Shown: positions 5,864 through 8,406 of the stretch, piece by piece
Position numbering within the stretch: position 1 is the first letter of the stretch
Layout of the letters: each line of letters opens with the position of its first letter
Assembly: GCA_016874315.1 (NCBI GenBank)
Contig: VGTX01000039.1
Coordinates: 1 to 8,406 of the forward strand
Direction: 5' to 3'
DNA length: 8,406 nucleotides
Source: Gammaproteobacteria bacterium
GTDB taxonomy: Bacteria; Pseudomonadota; Gammaproteobacteria; Berkiellales; Berkiellaceae
Made by a program: the position numbers and the translations under genes
Notes under the pieces: model-generated
What the model saw: the letters and a program-made list of their open reading frames with translations, nothing else
Told to the model about the DNA's origin: nothing
Database searches by the model: none

Positions 5864-7108
5864 ATGTTATTGTTCTCAATAATTTTTTTACTTTCACCTG
5901 TTTCTGCATTACCATTATCTGAAATTGAAAATTTCACCCAAGTATATGAAACTGTCAAAGACATTTATGTTGATGATATTGATGAAAGAACTTTAATGGA
6001 CTATGCCATAGAAGGATTAATTAGTCGATTGGATCCTCATTCAGATTATCTAAAAAAGACCGAACTTACCGCCCTTGAAGAGTCAACTGAGGGGCAATTT
6101 GCAGGTATTGGGGTAGAGCTGTCTGCACGTGATGGTTTATTAGAAATTATGAGTGTCGCCCCAGGATCGCCTGCTGCACGGGCCAATATTCAACCGAAAG
6201 ATCTCGTACTCATGATAGATCAAAAGATCACACAAGGATTATCCCTGAAGGAATCAATCAAGCTTATACGTGGCGAAGCAGGATCGAATTTAACTCTTAC
6301 AATCATTTCCGATCAAAATACCCACCCCAAAGAAATTGTGTTACAAAGGGAATATATCAAAAATCCCAGCATCCAGTCTGATTTTTTAGATAATAAATGG
6401 GGATATATTCGGATCGGGCTATTTAATGAAGAAACAATTCATGATTTTCATAATGCACTTGATCGATTAATATCACACTGTGAACTTTCGGGTATTATTC
6501 TTGATTTACGTCAAAATCCAGGAGGCCTTCTTCGTAGCGCCGCGCAAGTAGCAAACACGTTTTTGAATAGTGAGAATGCAAGATACGATGGGCAAATCGT
6601 GACAGCTCGCGGTAGGCATCAGAATCTATTCATAGAAGAATGTATTACAGGGACGGATATTACGCAAGGCTTGCCCCTTGTGGTGCTTGTTGATCGCGGA
6701 TCGGCATCTGCCTCTGAAATTGTTGCAGGGGCATTGCAAGATCATAAACGTGCAATTGTAATTGGTGAGCAAACCTTTGGGAAAGGTTCTGTTCAAATTG
6801 TGTTGCCAATTAATGAAAATGCTTTAAAAATCACATGCTCTCGATACTTCACTCCCTCAGGAAAAAGTATTCAAGCTATTGGAATTACTCCCGATATTGC
6901 ACTTTCTCCTACGATAGAAGAGCATGAATCAAAAGCACATAATATTCATATTACTGAAGCAAGTCTTAATCGGCATCTTAATAACAACAATCATGCAGCA
7001 CATGCAGCGCAGGAAGCTCATGACGCAAGATTAGAAAACGATCTCATTCTCAGAGAGGGCGTGCGTATTTTAACTGCTTTATCGATCCAAAAATCAAAAA
7101 ACTCGTAA
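5864..7108 (+). CDS. ctpA: Periplasmic C-terminal processing serine peptidase CtpA (S41A)
   Basis: This is a carboxyl-terminal processing protease with a Ser-Lys dyad, which typically trims or degrades envelope proteins and peptidoglycan-modifying enzymes. The 414 residues start with a signal peptide (MLLFSIIFLLSPVSA, likely cut before Leu16). A regulatory PDZ domain spans roughly 75-160 (GIGVELSARDGLL, APGSPAARANIQPKD). The S41 catalytic core follows, with GIILDLRQNPGGLL (210-223), GSASASEIVAGALQDHKR (279-296) and GEQTFGKGSVQ (301-311). Aligned with E. coli Tsp spacing, the nucleophile is S282, the base K307 and the supporting residue Q311, all present. The C-terminal tail has an unusual His/Asn-rich patch (about 359-386, including HLNNNNHAAH). 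The start has a moderate ribosome site (GGCGGA). The gene has its own promoter and overlaps the tail of the convergent fre by 15 bp. Confidence 0.94.
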   Translation: MLLFSIIFLLSPVSALPLSEIENFTQVYETVKDIYVDDIDERTLMDYAIEGLISRLDPHSDYLKKTELTALEESTEGQFAGIGVELSARDGLLEIMSVAPGSPAARANIQPKDLVLMIDQKITQGLSLKESIKLIRGEAGSNLTLTIISDQNTHPKEIVLQREYIKNPSIQSDFLDNKWGYIRIGLFNEETIHDFHNALDRLISHCELSGIILDLRQNPGGLLRSAAQVANTFLNSENARYDGQIVTARGRHQNLFIEECITGTDITQGLPLVVLVDRGSASASEIVAGALQDHKRAIVIGEQTFGKGSVQIVLPINENALKITCSRYFTPSGKSIQAIGITPDIALSPTIEEHESKAHNIHITEASLNRHLNNNNHAAHAAQEAHDARLENDLILREGVRILTALSIQKSKNS

Positions 7109-7726
7109 ATCTGAGGATAATTGCGAGACACCTTTAATTAGATTCTTTTTTATTAAAAAATCTGCTAAAGAATCAATGAAAACAATCGGTCCGGCCAAAT
7201 AAAAATTAGTCTCATTGCTGAATAGATTTTTATTTTCCTCCAGAGCCTTATATAAGTCACTGTCAGAATTATTATCAAATAATGTGCAAATCACAGTATC
7301 GCGATGCATTTCTTTTGGCATCAAAAGTAAATCTCGCGCATCCATCATACTCCAATATAATCTTAATTTTCGATCGGGATATTGTTTTAATAAGCTTAAA
7401 AATGGAGTAATACCGGTACCTCCTGCACATAATATATATTCTTTTGAATAATCGAGTGCAGTCATAGCCCCCTTAGGTGGTGAAAAATAAATTTTCTGGC
7501 CAATCTTAGAGGGGATAGGATGTCTTAAATAAAACTCAACAAAAGGAAGGTCTGATGGGGGGGTCGCATAAGAATATGTTGCAAATGGTTTCGGATCATG
7601 AGGATGAAGATATAACGAAACATACTGACCTGCATAAAACGAATATGCTGATGTCAGTACACATTGTACTCGATATAACCTTTCATATAATTGCTCACAT
7701 TGTGATACGTAACCTTCTGACAACAT
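7094..7726 (-). CDS. NAD(P)H-flavin reductase, Fre-like (ferredoxin-NADP reductase superfamily)
   Basis: This is a 210-residue two-domain flavin oxidoreductase without an iron-sulfur domain, similar in size and order to E. coli Fre, which reduces free flavins with NAD(P)H. The FAD/flavin barrel includes FYAGQYVSLYL (30-40) and ATYSYATPP (49-57). The nucleotide-binding half has CAGGTGITPFLSLL (100-113), LRLYWSMMDARDL (121-133) and NFYLAGPIVFIDS (174-186). The Arg of the usual RxYS flavin motif is Ala49 here, and the CGPP motif reads AGP, as in Fre's own degenerate YIAG. It starts 18 bp after the rho stop on the same strand, so it is probably co-transcribed with rho. In many gammaproteobacteria fre lies close to rho with ubiD between. 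Its exact electron acceptor cannot be read from sequence, and a CDP-glucoseen reductase-like or other FNR role is possible. The tail overlaps ctpA by 15 bp. Confidence 0.8.
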   Translation of the reverse strand: MLSEGYVSQCEQLYERLYRVQCVLTSAYSFYAGQYVSLYLHPHDPKPFATYSYATPPSDLPFVEFYLRHPIPSKIGQKIYFSPPKGAMTALDYSKEYILCAGGTGITPFLSLLKQYPDRKLRLYWSMMDARDLLLMPKEMHRDTVICTLFDNNSDSDLYKALEENKNLFSNETNFYLAGPIVFIDSLADFLIKKNLIKGVSQLSSDLRVF

Positions 7727-7744
7727 TATTATATACTCTAATTG

Positions 7745-8406
7745 TTACTGACGTTTCATTGACTCAAAAAATTCTTCATTAGTTTTTGTCATTTTTAATC
7801 GCTCAATCAAGAATTCATTTGCAGCCAAGTCATCCATCGGATACATAATTTTCCTTAAAATCCATATCTTGTGGAGCTCTTCCGGACTCATAATAAGCTC
7901 TTCTCTTCTAGTTCCTGAAGCATTAATCTTCACTGCAGGATAATTCCGTTTCTCTGCCATACGTCTATCGAGATGAAGCTCCATGTTACCTGTTCCTTTA
8001 AACTCTTCATAGATAACATCATCCATTTTAGAGCCCGTATCAATTAATGTAGAGGCAATAATTGTTAAAGATCCACCCTCTTCAAGATTGCGAGCAGCAC
8101 CGAAGAATTTCTTAGGCTTTTGCAGTGCATTTGCATCAATACCGCCAGTCAAAACTTTTCCAGAGTGAGGAATGACGGCGTTATATGCACGCGCAAGTCT
8201 CGTCATGGAGTCAAGCAAAATAACTACATCTTTTTTAGATTCAACAAGTCTTTTGGCTTTTTCAATAACCATTTCAGCAACTTGCACATGCCTCGTCGCT
8301 GGCTCATCAAATGTCGATGCAATAACTTCGCCACGTACTGAGCGAATCATTTCAGTAACCTCTTCAGGACGCTCATCAATCAACAACACCATAAGAATGC
8401 AATCAG
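7745..8406 (-). CDS. rho: Transcription termination factor Rho, C-terminal part (gene continues off the right edge)
   Basis: Rho is the hexameric RNA-dependent ATPase that terminates transcription. The window holds its last 219 residues. The frame stays open to the right edge, with DCIL before the internal Met at 8392, so no start is present and the RNA-binding N-terminus and Walker A lie outside. The fragment aligns without gaps to recalled E. coli Rho. Adding 204 to residue numbers counted from the 8392 Met gives E211 in IDERPEE, Walker B D265 in VVILLDSMTRLARAY, Q-loop K283 in HSGKVLTGG, R-loop K326 in DTGSKMDD, R353, and arginine finger R366 in GTRREE. The last residue then falls at 419, the E. 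coli length. All these residues are intact, so the enzyme should be active. fre follows after 18 bp. Confidence 0.97.
   Translation of the reverse strand, partial: DCILMVLLIDERPEEVTEMIRSVRGEVIASTFDEPATRHVQVAEMVIEKAKRLVESKKDVVILLDSMTRLARAYNAVIPHSGKVLTGGIDANALQKPKKFFGAARNLEEGGSLTIIASTLIDTGSKMDDVIYEEFKGTGNMELHLDRRMAEKRNYPAVKINASGTRREELIMSPEELHKIWILRKIMYPMDDLAANEFLIERLKMTKTNEEFFESMKRQ

Noticed and set aside
7141..7163. T6-ATT-A6 hairpin near the ctpA 3' end as its terminator
   Set aside because: The stem is AT-only, lies inside fre coding sequence and lacks a following T-run.
7555..7782. Small plus-strand open frames antisense to fre and rho
   Set aside because: They are shadows of strongly supported minus-strand genes, with no ribosome site or motif of their own.

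Overview
The window is an AT-rich stretch of ordinary bacterial chromosome, densely packed with housekeeping genes. The gene set points to a proteobacterium, most likely a gammaproteobacterium: a Rep-type helicase, SecB next to a GrxC-type glutaredoxin, TrmL, an EnvC-like degenerate LytM factor, CtpA, and rho followed by a Fre-like flavin reductase. The last order recalls the rho-ubiD-fre neighbourhood of many gammaproteobacteria, here without ubiD. High A+T and short gaps would fit a host-associated lineage such as Legionellales, but that placement is a guess. I see no mobile element, phage gene, CRISPR array, tRNA or rRNA, and no stretch over 300 bases without a gene.

Layout, left to right. 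The rep helicase gene (+) enters from the left edge without its first roughly 50 codons and converges on truA (-), overlapping its tail by 31 bp. Upstream of truA on the same strand lie two genes for paralogous small disordered lipoproteins (2615-3205 and 3375-3605). These are the only genes whose role I do not recognise. Divergent from them is trmL (+), whose tail overlaps that of an EnvC-like gene (-) by 25 bp. Divergent from envC is grxC-secB (+), closed by a strong intrinsic terminator. ctpA (+) follows with its own likely promoter and overlaps the tail of fre (-) by 15 bp. fre lies 18 bp downstream of rho (-), which runs off the right edge after its C-terminal 219 residues.

Functional themes are replication-fork helicase activity (Rep), tRNA modification (TruA at the anticodon arm, TrmL at the wobble base), envelope traffic and maintenance (SecB, EnvC-like activator, CtpA periplasmic protease, lipoproteins), redox metabolism (GrxC, Fre-like) and transcription termination (Rho). 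Most proteins align well with Escherichia coli relatives. The Rho fragment matches recalled E. coli Rho without gaps through its key residues.

The points most worth a second look are the duplicated lipoproteins, the gap between them (which holds a plus-strand hairpin plus T-run with no plus-strand gene before it), a long hairpin just before the GTG start of truA, and the fact that all three convergent gene pairs overlap at their ends. I found no convincing novel multi-gene system.
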